A stretch of 64,000 nt of DNA from Bimastos eiseni (GCA_959347315.1 OY365806.1:25243400-25307399), one strand, 5' to 3'; shown: positions 42,422 to 57,400, numbered from the stretch's first letter. Program-made: numbers and translations. The notes: generated by a model not told the origin, from the sequence alone.

Positions 42422-45400
42422 TCAGGCCTTGATGAGGCTGAGAAGGATCCAGAAGAGATAGACGATGTCGAGGTAGAGTTGAAGAGCTCCCGATATGTAC
42501 TCTTCAGGACTGAGCACACATTTCCTGTTCTTTCCACCGACGACCATCTGCGTATCCAGAACGAGGAACTGGAAAAGACAAACATCCACTTATGACATTC
42601 GGAAGAAGGGATAGGCGTACGCAGAGTGACTGTAAGGCGGATCGACGCATGCAAAGAAAGAAACAGATCAAACCCAGACAGGGAACGCATTAAATCAAAA
42701 ACAAGATTAAGCACACAGAGAAACTAACACTCAGGCACACATGCGGGAAATATAGGCTCGAGGAAGAAGCAGATTTAAGGTGCAATGAAAAAACTGCCCA
42801 GCAACCCCTAAATGATAAGCGACATAGGGGTTGAGATGAAGGGAAGAAGAGCAGCCATTTTGAGGTTGCTATTAGTACGAAATGTTAGCGACTTCATTTC
42901 TTGATCTTGGCATATAGGACCAGTATGATCTGCCCACATACTGTGTATAGGGTGAGTGTACTCTTTATGACTGAGTTGGCTCGCCAAAAATCGTAATCTC
43001 CAAATTTTTAAAGAGCCAATCGAAAGCCAAGAGGAGGGAACCAGCTTATTCACGAGTGTTGCGTCGAATCAGAGGGGTATACATAATAAATAGGGTAGTC
43101 CGATGGAGGTCAGAGTCCAGTTTTCAGAGGGTCAGGTCTCGAGGAGGCAGAGAAGCTATTAAGGCGGGTGTAGTCTTGGTCGAGGATTGGAAGGTGGATG
43201 ATCACGTGAGTCTGGGTAAAAGTTCGAATGAAAACCCGAGGGTGGTGGCACTGGTGGGTAGAGAAGCCTGAAAGAAATGGTGGTGGGTGATGGGCAATGA
43301 TGTTGCTAACAAATTGGCAACACCTATCACACGAAAAGACTAAATATAAAATACACAGTGCCTACGGCTAACCAACCGCTACAACGGGGACCTCAACTGA
43401 CCTGGCACCCAATAAAACGAACAGCGAGGATGAAGCGACTCGATTTATTCATAGCAAAATGTGTAGTGTTGAGCCATACAGTCGTTGTATGAATGATTAT
43501 ATTATTACATTACATTGCATAATGTGCGACTTGCCTTAGTGCCGTAGACATTGCTCAAAACAGTCCGCACATATTAAACTTTAACGGTTGCTATGGTTGA
43601 CTGGCGTTGAATGCTTCATACGAAGTATCTCGACCATCGTGCTCTCTAACAAGAAATGTAGCGTCGGGTAAAATTGCACTGAATTCGGTCGAAAGAACGG
43701 TTGGCATTCTTTGAACGACAGGCATCCTATTGAAAGGGTCATAATGCGTCCTTACTGGATGTAGTGGGGCATAAACTCGCAAATTGAATTTTTAAATCCT
43801 ATCAATAATGCAAGCAAGTAAATTTCACAAACATACTAAAAGGAGTTGAACTTTTATTTCAAGCTACATCGTTACACAATTCTGGTATTTATTGATTGCC
43901 TACTTAACTAGATAGGTCTACATAATATTATAATTGAAACGTTAACTAGATAGGCCTACCCTAGTTGCTTCATGATCTACATTAAGACCTGGCAGGCCTA
44001 TTCTTTCAAAAGAAAGCGAAAACTCTATATGACTAATAATACTACTAATACTACGATTACTTATAAATCGAATCTGAAACTATTATAGGCTACGTACAAG
44101 AGAGAAAACGAGCGCTGCAAGTCCGCCGTAGACGCAGTTCATGACCTAAAAATAAATTAAGCAGGTTCTAATCACCAGCAGATGAAATCAGCAAATTGCA
44201 TTGATTTCTTCTAAAAAAATAACGTATAATTAATACGAATAACATAAAAACTCCTCTATCGGTACCTTCGAGAGATTTCTACATGAAGCTATATACAAGA
44301 TACAATGGAACATTTATCGCATAAAGACAATGGGTACACGCATCGGCATGGAAGAAGATGACCTTGACCTTTGACGTCACTGGCTCATACAACACTCACT
44401 TGGGATGCATTCGTGTCCCGTCATTCGTCTTCTGTCTATAGAGATTTTCCCAAACAGCAAATCGCACCTAGTAACTAATTACAACTGAGATTACACAACG
44501 AATTGATTGACAGGTGTGAGCACCTGTTACGTCATGACACTTACGTAGTTAGTGAAATCATCCCCGACGACAAGGAACGTGATGAGACACGCCAATCCAA
44601 AAAGCAGCAACACCATAAAGAGTGCATATATTACTCCTGCGCAAGCTGTGAAATCAATCTGAAACAAAACGGACACTATCAGCGTTATGTGATTTTAATC
44701 AGGACCAAAATAATGTATTTTCTTATTCAAGGCGTGCAGTTGCTCTACGAGTAACATATAGTCTGCGTTTCTGAGAGTCAACGCATTATGTCATTTTATT
44801 AGGACACGTGAACTTTTACTTGGCAGTTTTGGTCGAGGAAAGGAAGGTGGACGATCAAATGAGTCCGCAAAAGAGTTCTTAAAACGTGACCGACAGGCAC
44901 TTCCGTGTCCACATCGGATAATGCCCTATCCGATCTCTTCCGCATGGAAAACGGATCTCCACAATTATGTATACTGCGTCATCAGTCCTGAACTGTTCAT
45001 CGTTATGATGAACGATATCCCGGTGTCAAAGAATGACATCATGCTTTATCTTTTTTGCCCCACGCTTTTGAATTTTGCCCTCCAAAAGTTTGAAAAATGG
45101 AGGGCACAAGTTATCTTAACAAAAGTCATCTTAAAAAACCATTGCAGAAACATGAAAAAAACGATTTGGGGGGCACATGGAGGGCACTGAACACTAAAAC
45201 TGAGGAGCTTTGCCCCCGAGTTTTGAAACAGGGAGGGGGCAGTGCCCCCTGCCCCCGCTTGTTACACCCCTGAGGTCTACACAGTACATACACTTGGGAC
45301 AAGCAGTGCTTCGTGGAATCGCAGCTCTCTCCGTCATGGGTTCTCGAGGGAGACGCTTCCAGTAGAAGTTTTCATATATAGCAGCCTTGTAGAACGCCTG

Positions 45401-48400
45401 TAGGATACGCTTGGACCACAAAGAAACAATATTGGCTAACCTCCAAAGTTTGAGTAAATGCTCCTATTAGCACAATTAGCTGTATAGTGTATGCCGGAAG
45501 TAGGCCTATGAGATTTAGATTCCTCGACTTAGGCTATGATTTTGAATTACGAACTCACGACCTTATAATATAAAGACTGGTTCTGAGATGCGACCTTTCG
45601 ACCTTTAACCGACCTTTGTTTGAATGGCGAAGAGTGAGATAGCGAGGCAGACGGCGGCGGTGATTCCCATGCAGACGAGAACGATTTCTGTGTCGTAATA
45701 ACTGACAAAATCAAAACACTTAATTTATATGTTCACTGATAGTAACTTGGGCCAAATAAAAAAGTAGACGATCAATCAATTAACCAGTGCCTTTTTTCTG
45801 CCGGAACGTGCAGGAACGCGCCGGAAAGGCGTTCAGTCACATTAAAAAAAATATATATAGAATTTGATATAAAATATAATAATTTCAATTCTAGGTTCTA
45901 AAATTAATAAGTATGCCTAAGTGCAAGTTATAGATTGTGACCATTGTCTCCTATAAATAGGGCCTATGTGTTTTATTTGGTAGCTAATTTTAGTGTAATT
46001 TCTTTCGAGTTCGACAATAGGCCTACAAAATCGTTCCGATACACTTTTTTCTAGATAGAAGGCACTGCAATTAACTAATAATTAGTTTTAACTTTACTCG
46101 ATAAATAAACCAATTAGTCGATCTGACTCACAATAAATCAATTCGTTTTCTTTTGAATGTACCATGGGACTAAATGTAGATCATAAATCAATAAACCAAT
46201 CTCTTTCCTTCTGTTTGTTTCTGTCGATGTTTGGCTGTTTCTTTCCACCCTGCCCTCCATTTCTATCCCTCCCTCCTTCCCTCTCACGCAAAGTTTCGTT
46301 TCAAAGGTCAAGCACTGAACAAATTTCCGTTTGATTACCTGGCTCTGTTTATCTTCGAATCTGTTGTCTAATCTCTCAGTCTACCAACCGGAGAAATGTT
46401 AATGGGTGGTAATTATCAAAACGCGGATGTAAATGCGGATATGAACGGCGTCACAATTATCAAGCAAGAGCTATCCTGTTATACGAGAAGAAGGATTTTT
46501 CGCCTGATAAGCCTACAGTTAAATAGACGATTACATCCAAACTTTTCAAAGTTTCAATCTAGGCTTATATTTAACGCCACTACACGTGTCATTGCCGTTG
46601 GTGGTGGTCTCCAGACGTTTGTTGGCATCTCTGCCATCATTCGAGAAACCATCCACTGACCTCCTGTGCTAAATCGCATTCAGTTCTCAATTTAAACACT
46701 AATGCGCAACTGTCTTGTCGCTGTAACACCTTCATATCTTCACACCTTACTTCGGTCTCTTCACTCACTGGTCTCTCCATTTTCAGCTTCTGAATGTTCC
46801 CAGCATGCGTGGTGCATCTGTGAAATCGAAGCGCTCTGCCTACATGTATGTCAGCCCTGTAGTTGAAACCATCTTCCGCAGGAACTACGGCTTGAGCTCC
46901 TCAGCCTTCAGTCCTCTTCCATTGCTTCGGAAACGACTGAAGACTATCTGTTATTTGTTTTAGAAGCGTAGACTTGATGGGTGCGTCACTGAATATCAGA
47001 GTGGCGCTATATGAATTTTCAATTACAATTGCAATACAATACAGAGTGTTGCTCTTGTAGTTGCTGTGCAATGGCACAACAAATGAGACGACAGCGCACC
47101 TTGTACAATGTCTTACTGTATCAACAGCAAGACAATGGAATTCAATGCAGTAATTACCTGGAAATCGTAGCCGTCATGTACGTCATTGCCATCGTCTGTG
47201 AAAATCACATAAAACATTAATTGCAAAAGAGTTCGAGACGGTTTAATATGTCAGTCGAGAGTTTGTAGACCGGCAGCTATAGAGAATTCAGACTGTTAGA
47301 CAAGATGAGCTCACGAAGAAGTGTCCAGAAACAGATATAGAGCGACATTCAGATGGTTCAGTGTATACCTTTCATTTCCTAATTTATGCTAATTTACATA
47401 TAATTATGTTTAACTTGTGACAGTTAATCATACCTTCCCGTATGCATGTGTAACCTAATCTTACCCGACCTCACCTTACGTAAGAATAGCTGATCTGGTC
47501 TCGTCTTATATAGTTACCTTACTTTACCAACTTGAATAAATGTGCATGATATTGAAGAGTTATGTTACGTAATAGAAGTGATCATTTCAAATGGTTCGGT
47601 GCCAGTTTTGCATACGTCTGTAGGCGTACTTATGCTTTTGTACTTTCTACCTTTCTGGTGAATAACTACAGAACATATGATAATTGTTAGATATTATATT
47701 AGGCCTATACGTTCCCAGCAGAACTCAATATTTGGATCTCGATCAGATGCATTAAACAGAAGATTATAAAACGATAATTAAATGAGTTTCAGCTATATAT
47801 AGATAGCCTAGTAAGATCTCATTGTACCTCGGTTTATGTAATCTTACCTTACCTTACATTACCTGAAGTGCTACGTTTTATACGTGTAAGACAGAGATCG
47901 TACGAAGATAGCGAGGCAGACGTAGTTGAGTGGAACTCGGCGTCGAACACCAGGAACACAGACAAGCAGGATAAGAGTCACGACAAATACTCCACTGAAA
48001 CAGATGGCAATTAGAGTAATTGATCAGTATTGGTTGAATTGTAGATTGTATACCAGATTCAGGTGAGACAGGAATTATTTTCATTAGACTGGATTATACC
48101 CTGTTTTGAGCAAGATAACTATATCCCATTGAATTTTTATGGGCTTGAACCAGTTTGAATTGAACTGAAATGTAATGCAATACAATGTAAATCTCTGATA
48201 ATTTCTCGACCCATACAATGACCACGTCATCGACACCAATTCACACAGGCGCAATATAAAATCAATTCCGCAATAGCCAGGTTGTTTGATGCGTTTCAAT
48301 GCTAGGACAGGATTCGTGGAGGTTAATCAGAAGACGTCAGTGGATCGTTGCTGATGGCGGTCGTTTGGTGGCGCAGGAGTAGAACCAGGCCTGCATGGAT

Positions 48401-50814
48401 AGCATAGCTTTCAATGTTCTGTGTGTTTCTGTCGCGAGTTGAAAGCTGCAGGAGAGAAGGTAAGAGGAGAAGAGGGAGAATGATTTGCGACAGTGGAGGA
48501 TGAGAGAAATAGTGAGGATCTTTTGGAAGTTCTTTTGGTGTGACGATCATGCAGCGCTCACAGAATTTCAGTTTAACTCAGTATATCCATACTTCATTAC
48601 ATTTAAGTATTAAGTATAGAGCTGACGAATGAGTGAGTGAGATTAGACTTCGGAAATCTTCTCTGAAGCGTTATGCAAGCTTTCAGTTGCATTTATGTCA
48701 CAGATAAAGCATTCATAATGAAATTCGTATAGATGCGCATCAGCTTTGTATACTTACTAAGACACGTAGTAGAACCAGGAGTTTTGCCAAATCCAATGCT
48801 TGATTGGTGTGCTATGATTGAAACACAATTAAACGAATCAGCAAATCAGAAGAAAATGATAGCCAAACATAGGTCAGGAGTTAAATTCATTTGTATGAAG
48901 TGTATGTGACTGTATATTTTCATATTCATGGCATAGGGTGGGTGTTTCTCACAGGCAATGGGACTTGTTGACTGGTACAGAGTCTGAAGAATATGTACAA
49001 TTCCTAAATCAGCGGAGGTGAACGATTTCACATGATCAATTTAACGTCGAAACCAAACAGTCACTACATTGTATACAAAACAACGTACACTTACATCTAC
49101 ATTTATTCTGTCGTTTAAGTCCCTTTGCGCATTACAAAATTGTAGCCTATCTCTTACCTACAGTTAACGTCCTTCAAACCTCTCAGGCTCCCAACCCACT
49201 TACATTCGCAAGCTATTCACCATACAACCGCCAGGATCCACTTGTTGATCGTCATAATTTATCTTTCATTGTATCGCCTAATACGGTCTTATCCTCTCTG
49301 AAATTTTGCAATCGCTCCTAAGTGTGTGGTGCACAATCTGTTTGGAATGGACTCCCAACCGCCAATGCCCGATTGCTTTAGGGCCCATCCATATATTACG
49401 TACGCGAAAAAAATCCAATTTTCGGACCCCCTCCCTCTGTTGCACCCCTCCCTCCATGCTTACGTACATTTGAGCTCTACCAAGGTTAAATGGCTAAAAG
49501 CATGTATAAGACATTGATTTTTCAACAACAGGATATTTATTTTTTAAGCATCATATCTAACAACTTAAATTTGTTAAAAGTTGTGAAGAATTAAAACACT
49601 AACAATACTTGCCTTTGAAACTGTTTTAATGCTCCATAATATTGACTAAGCAGGAATATAGTCCGTGATTAGGTTTACAGTTCTGATTTTCATATTCTGT
49701 ATTGTGGACGTCATACTTAGATAATTATAATTTCCGTACGCACATACTTTCGGGACCCCTCCCCACCATACGCACCCCGCACGCAAAATGGCCGAAATTT
49801 GAAAGCCCTTCCCTCGCTGCGTACGTAATATATGGGCAGCCCCTATTACCTGTCATCTGCGGCATGTTTATTTTGCACTCTTATCTTCCACTCTCACTTG
49901 AGACTGAAATCCGAACTCATCAACCTATCCTATTTAGATTCAACTATTGCGCCATCATCACCTACAACCACCGTAGCACCATGCTATTTCCTCGGCTTGA
50001 CCTCTCCAGATTCTGAATTTCTGACCAGGCGCCTGAACGAACAAAGAATAGCAATTGCGGACTTGATATGATATATCGCCTTTGAGAAGCTAGTCTGCAC
50101 TACGGGGATTTTGCACAGCTGAGAAATTTAGAAGATCTAAGTGCAACACATGAAGGCTTAAGCGATCCATTTACTTATTATACGTAACCGAGTTCGAGCG
50201 AGGGTGCCCGAGAAATTGAAATCTTGAACAATGTTTCCCCAGTCTGAATCTCTGTACTCAGACTCAGGTTTGACAGAACAGCATGTCATCAACTAGACTA
50301 CGCAATAGTAATCGTAATCGTAAATTCCAAACTTCTAAGGCGCCACTCGAAAGCCAAGCGTGGGGCAGCAACTTATTCACAAGCGCTTACTATGACACAC
50401 ATCCAGCAAATTAAGCGCAATACCTAAAACTGAACTCAATCTTAACAAGTTTTTATCAATTGAAACTGAAATTGATACGGCGGATAAATAGCCACTTGAA
50501 ACATCTCATTGGACAATCGCCATTGTGGACCAATCAATGCTATCCTCTAGTGATGCTGGTCAGGCGAAGATAAAGTAAGCGATTAATATCATCCAGAAAT
50601 GAATCACTGACCAGAAAAGGAAGAGACAAATCATGCTGACCGTGAAAGTCAGTTGCACCATCAGAATAAGATAGACCTGCGACAGAACAAATCCAGTCAA
50701 CAATAATTAAGACTTCGTTGATTACTTGTTAACTCAACAACAGACAAAAATAATGGTGCATCATCGACCAAGGCATTTATTCATTGAACGCATGGAACGA
50801 CAGCTATTTGCTGT

Positions 50815-50900
<86 letters not shown>

Positions 50901-53900
50901 TGGAACGGCCGCTCGAGCAAGATGGCGGCATGCTTATACCGGCGTGAAGATGTTGGCTTTAATTAGCGTTTCCCGCCCATTATCACTCTTTGTTTTACAT
51001 AGGTTTTGAACTTTGAAGCACCAGTCACCCGAGTACTGGTGTGGCTCCGCCCACCAGCACACCTGCATTCAAAGTCCACAGTGCACCTGTATCCTAAGTT
51101 CAATCACTTCACCTTTTCATCCCGTATGTTCCCTCTGAAACGACTTTGCACATTAGGAGAAAGACACTCGGAACACCGATTATAGAGTCAACATCAGGAA
51201 ATGGACGGCCCGACGCCCCTGCGGCCGTCGCAGAAAGCTAGGGGAGCCTGAAGCGTGTGTAGACTTTAAAGACAGCTGCACAACCTGTACGGAAAGGTTC
51301 ATCTACACGGACCCAGAAACCAGCCATGTCCCGGAACTGGAAGATTACCTCTAGGAGCGGATCAGTCGACATATCTGGATACGACGCGAGCGGACTGCGA
51401 CGTCGGCCCCCAACAGCAGCGCAAAGCAAGACACGACAATCCATCATCCACCGAACCAGCCACCGTCTACAGAAAGGGAAGTCAGCACACAAGGTCAAGT
51501 CGGAAGAGCCGCAGTGGATGATCTCAACCGGAACAAGATAGCACATCCGACGATGCGACAGAAAATCCTGAAACGCATCCCTGAAGGCGCTAGATCAAGT
51601 ACAGGTAGACTTCTAACCTCAATCATAAACAAGATCCTCAGCGAAGCGGAAAATCCATCACACTGGCACATGCTGTTAACCTTCGGTGCCGGGATCTTTG
51701 AACAACCGAGAAGGGGAGGGAAACGCCACAACTTGACCGTGACAATCAAGAGCAGGGTTGAAAGCTTCCTCAATGAATGGCCACGAAAGTGGGCAGAAAT
51801 AACAGCACAAGACTTCTCACAGAACGGCAGACGAAAGGCAAATATAAGCGACGAACAGACAGTGGCAGCAGCGGTGGCGTCCAAAATAGAGGACGGAAAC
51901 ATTAGAGCAGCAGTAAGAATTCTATGCTCAAGCGACAAGGGGCCAGCAAACGCAGACCGAGAGACACTGGAGGAGTTACGATCAAAACATCCAGACCCTC
52001 CATGCGATCGGCCTGCCATCACGACAGCACCCCTATCGTAACCTCTACAGATCAGTGAGGAACAGGTGAGAGGACACATCCGGTCCGTCCCTGCTGGCTC
52101 CGCCGGAGGCCCGGATGGAATTCGACCACAACACCTTATGGATCTGGTTACTTATGCTGAGATCGGAACTGCACTCGTTACAGCCATCACAAGCCTGGTC
52201 AACCTGCTCCTGACAGGAGTCTGCCCACCGCAAATCAGGCCGATCTTGTTCGGAGGTACTCTGATCGCCTTACGAAAAAAAATCGGAGGCTTGCGGCCGA
52301 TAGTGATCGGCTACTACTGGCGCCGACTGACATCTAAAAGCGCAAACTCCAGCACCGTTCAGAAAGCAGCCACATATCTGGCGCCGCGCCAGGTAGGAGT
52401 AGGGGTGCAAGGAGGAGCAGAAGCGGCATGCCACGCAGCCAGAAGATTCCTAAAAGAAATGCCCAACGGCTCCGTCATTGTCAAGATAGACTTCAGTAAT
52501 GAATTCAACAGCCTACATGGAGATCGCATGCTTCTGGCACTGGATGAGATAGCACCGGAGTTGACGCCATACAGCCGACTCGCCTCTGCGGAAGCCACAA
52601 TCTTACAATTTGGAAAATACACGCTGCTCTCGCAAGTCGGTCCTCAACAAGGAGACCCACTGGGACCGTTGCTGTTCTGTCTGCCAATGCAACCAATCAT
52701 GCAGAGATTGTCATCAGCTCTAACGCTGGGTTTTCTTGACGTCTTGTCGCTCGGAGGAGCAATGGCCGTGGTAGCAGAGGACGTGAGAATGATAGAGCAC
52801 GAGTGTGGCTTGATTGGACTACAACTCAATCGCGAAAAATGCGAAGTCATCACACGGTCGGGTGAATGGATGGAACATCAGGCCCTTCAGCACTTTAGCG
52901 AAGTTTCTCCGGAGGAGGCATGTCTTCTGGTAGCGCCGCTATCGCCGGAAGAAGCGCTAACAACATGCCTGGAATTCAGATGTTCCGAACTGGCACTTGC
53001 AGTCTCAAGACTGGAAAACGTTGCTAAGCATGACGCGCTGGTACTACTAAGAAACGCCCTGTGCTCTCAGAAGGTACTGCACACGTTGAGATGCTTCCTC
53101 TGCCATGAACATCCGCTACTGGAAAAATACGACGATATACAAAGAAAAGGCCTCTCTTCAATATTGAACATCAATCTAAATGACACTAAATGGCTACAGG
53201 CGTCTTTATCAGTCAAATTAGGAGGTCTGGGCATACGTCGGGCTGCTTCGCTGGCGCTTCCTGCCTTCTTGGCTTCCGCTGCAAGCAACCGCGTCCTCCA
53301 ATCCTCCATGCTGGGCCACGATCAAGTATTCACAGATGAGCAGATGGTATTGATGCTGCAACGATGGACCGAAGTCGGACAGACAACGCAACCGTACAAC
53401 CAAGCAGCATACAAACAAGCCTCTTGGGACAATCCGCTGGTGAAGAAAGTGAAGGACTTACTGATCGACACATGCAACGACACGTACCATCAAGCAAGAC
53501 TTAAAGCGGCTGCAGCGCCTCATGCAGGCGACTGGCTATTCGCACTTCCGATATCATCATGTGGATTGCGAATGGATGACGAAACGACCAGAGTAGCGGT
53601 GGGTCTCAGACTTGGATCGATGATATGCGAGCCTCACACGTGCCCATGTGGGTCGAGGGTGACGGCAGATGGTTCGCATGGCCTATCATGCAGTCTAGGC
53701 CCGGGCCGAATAGCCAGACATGCGACAATAAATGACGTCATAAGCCGAAGTCTTACGCAAGCTGGAATGCCTAACATCAAGGAACCTCCAGGACTTTCAC
53801 GAACGGATGGCAAAAGACCAGACGGTTTGACACTGATACCATGGCGAGGGGGGCGTAGCCTCATATGGGACGCCACCATAACAGACACGGTTGTTCCATC

Positions 53901-54415
53901 CCACATCCAGGCGACGGCTGCTGCGGCAGGGGCAGTAGCGGAAATGGCGTCCACAGGAAAGAATGCGAAATACATCCGCCTGCTGACCAACCATCATTTT
54001 GTACCAGTGGCTTTTGAGACCCTAGGCCCCATTAGCATCAATGGACTAGACTTTATTAAAGATCTGGGTAAACGTTTAACACTGAGCACTGGAGATATTA
54101 GAGAGACATCTTATCTTTTCCAACGCCTAGCTACCGTAATCCAACGCTTTAATGCGGTTGCCTTCAGAGGCACATTTGCCCTGCCACACACTGCCGAGTG
54201 AGTTGCCGTTCCAGAAAATCATCACATATCCGGATATTGTTTGTATCGCCTGAGGGATTATTAATACCTCGGGCACTAAAAAAATAATAATAATAATTAT
54301 TATTATTATTATTAATTATTATTAATTATAATAATATTATTATTATTATTTAATATTTTAATAAAATTAATTATTATTAATTATAATAATAATAATTATT
54401 ATTATTATTATTATC

Positions 54416-54449
<34 letters not shown>

Positions 54450-57400
54450 ATAGTAATAGTAGGTGGAGTAGTAGGGAGGTAGTGGGAAGTAGGGGAAAGT
54501 AGTAGTAATAATAATAATAAAGATGATGATGACGATGATGATGATGTATGTATGTATGTATGCATGTATGTGCGTATGTATCAGGCTATTTATGTAACGC
54601 CTTATAAGAACATCTCGAAGGCGCTAAACGTAGCTACCCAACAGATCTAAGCAAAATAATGCGATTTGCGTAATTTAGAAAAGTTGGCTGCAAGCAATGC
54701 AATGTTGCGAAGTTGTTAAGGAATAGCGTTCCAGTATGATGGTCCAATGCTTGAAAAGGCACGGTTTGTCCGGATCGATGTACGGGAGCGCGGCATCATC
54801 AAGTCCCCACAGGCTGAAGCACGCAAGGATTGACGACCTGACTGGCTGGAGACGGGAAGACAGAGCTCTCTGATGTATTCTGGAGCCGTGGCGACCACCG
54901 ATGTCCGTCCCATGAGGATGATCTTGAATGTGATCCTATCCCCAACCGGGAGCCAGTACAATGTGTCACGCATATAATATGAAATATGCGAGTATTTTTT
55001 GGCAGCTTGGCAACGAATCGGGCAGGGCAGTTTAGAACAGATTGAAGCTGTCTTATCCGGAACTTTGGCAGACCCGCAAGGACACCGTTGCAGTAGTTCA
55101 GACGAGTCAGCACGAAGGAGTGGACAAGAGTCATAGCGGCGTCAATTGAGAGATTTCGCCGAATGACTCTAATCTGGCGAAGTTGATAAAAGCAAGACCT
55201 GCACACTGTGCACAGGTAGCTGACATGTTCCTCCAAGGACAGATCTTCATCCAGAAGAACTCCCAGGTTCCAGACGACGCGTTGAACCTTCCAATGAGGA
55301 AATGCTGCTTTAATCGACTCTTTGTCAACCCTCGAACGCGCTTGTCTCATGCCCAGCCAAAACAGTTCAGTTTTATCCGGGTTCAATCTTAGCCGATTGG
55401 AGGACATCCAGATCTGCACTTGCTCCACAGTTACCAAGATTTTTGAGACACACTCCAGTGCCTCAGATGGGGGGCATGTCAAGTACAGTTGGGAGTCGTC
55501 GGCATATTGATGAACCATGGCTCCAAGAGCACATATGATCTTTGTTAAATCACGAGGTTACACGATTCCAAATATCGCATCAAATGCCGTACCACTAACT
55601 TCTTGATACCCTTACAGATGAACGTCAGGTTAGAGATAGGGCGATAGTTCTTGATGTTATCCGGATCCATTCCAGGCTTCTTGATTTCTGGCTGTATGAT
55701 GGCACACTTCTGGCTCTCCGGTAGGTATCCTTCTATTAATGAGGCATTGCAGAGCTGAACCAAGAACGGAAGCAGCTCATCAACAAATTCCTTAAGGTGG
55801 AAAGTCGGAATAGGATCAAGCTTGCATGTCTGTGATGATGAAGACAGAAGAAGCGACTTCAGCTCGACGTCCGTCACCTTTTCGAGCCTTTCAAAGCGGC
55901 ATTGGGTTTCAGAATACTCTGGCAGAGCAGCGCCCACGGATCTCGACGAACATCTGAAACCTTCTGAAGGAGGTGTTGAAGAAAACCTTCAGACGAAAAC
56001 GTTGGTACCTGCGAGCAACGTGATCTGCCTAGGATAGTTGACAGGTCATTCCAGAGCCGCCTACTATCCTCTGAATCACGGGAGATTAGGACTTCCCATT
56101 ACTTCTGCTTCTTGCTCTTAAAAGACTCCGATTTCTTCCGCAGGAGTCTAATCTACTCAGCCCGATAATCATCCAGACCACTCCTTCTGCATCGACGCTA
56201 TGCGCGCCTGACTGTTCGGCGCATCGCTCTGCACTCAACATCAAACCAAGGAGTGAGAGCATTACATCTAATGCGCATTGTCCGCAATGGGATCATCTCG
56301 TCGATTCTAGAGCGGAGAGTTGTTTCATAGAGATCGAACATCTCTGCAGCTGTGCAATGAGTTTCCACTGGATCAAGGCAGAGTCGGCTGTCGGCAAGAC
56401 GCCGGCGGAAAGCTTCTTTGTCTAGAGACTTCCATCTTCTGAACGTAATCTCAGTGACCAGCGGCGCGTAGTACAGGAATGGTACGTGGTACACCAGCAG
56501 GTCGGGATCAGAGATACATGGAGGCTGAGTTGTGACTGCGATTGACTTGCAGTCATCTCTTGTGATGACTAGATCTAGATGGCCACCATGAGTTTGAGTG
56601 GAAGATTTAACATGCTGGAGGAGACCAAAGCTACTGATGAGTCGCTTTATCTGATCTGCCCAGGAGCATCCCAGGTCCTTCGTGTGGATGTTCAGATCTC
56701 CATTCACGACTAATTGACTGTTGTATGTGACCAGTGTTTCCAGAGGAGTGGTGAACTCCTGGACGAACATTGCAGAGAGTAGCAGCGATCCCGGTCGATA
56801 GATTGCAGCGATGGTGAGCGGTCCTCGAGATGTCGAAAACGAACTCAGAAGAACCTCGAAGGTGCTATAGGTCTCATGGAGTTCGATCCTCTTCGCTCGG
56901 AGATTCTGTCGATGGAATATCGCGAGTCCGCCACCGCCTCTGTGAGGAGATGCGACTTGTTGCGTGGTTGATCGACGATCTCAAAATCGGAAGGTGCCGA
57001 TCTCCTCACGGCAACATTAGCAGCAGACTGGTGCCACGTCTCAACAGCAACCAAGATATGTCGATGGCCTCAGCAACGGATGTCGATTTGTTTCCAAAAC
57101 TTCCTACGTTCCAGGTACCAATACATGGGCCAGTCCGTGGTTCACAATCAACGCCCGCAGCGGACGACGACCGTTCTGGTAGACCGACTTTCTTAGACAG
57201 TGGGCAAGTCAAGCTGTTTCAGGCGCTCAGACGTGTGCATGATCCTGGTAACCGTCGACATGGCACTCCTGTCACGACGAGGGCTCACCGAATTTGTCAA
57301 TAAACATCAAATTTGCCAGAGGATTTTCTCCAAATAATTGATCAATAGCAGCACAAGTTTATCCAAGAGACGATCTACGATTTATTAAGTCAAAAACTAG

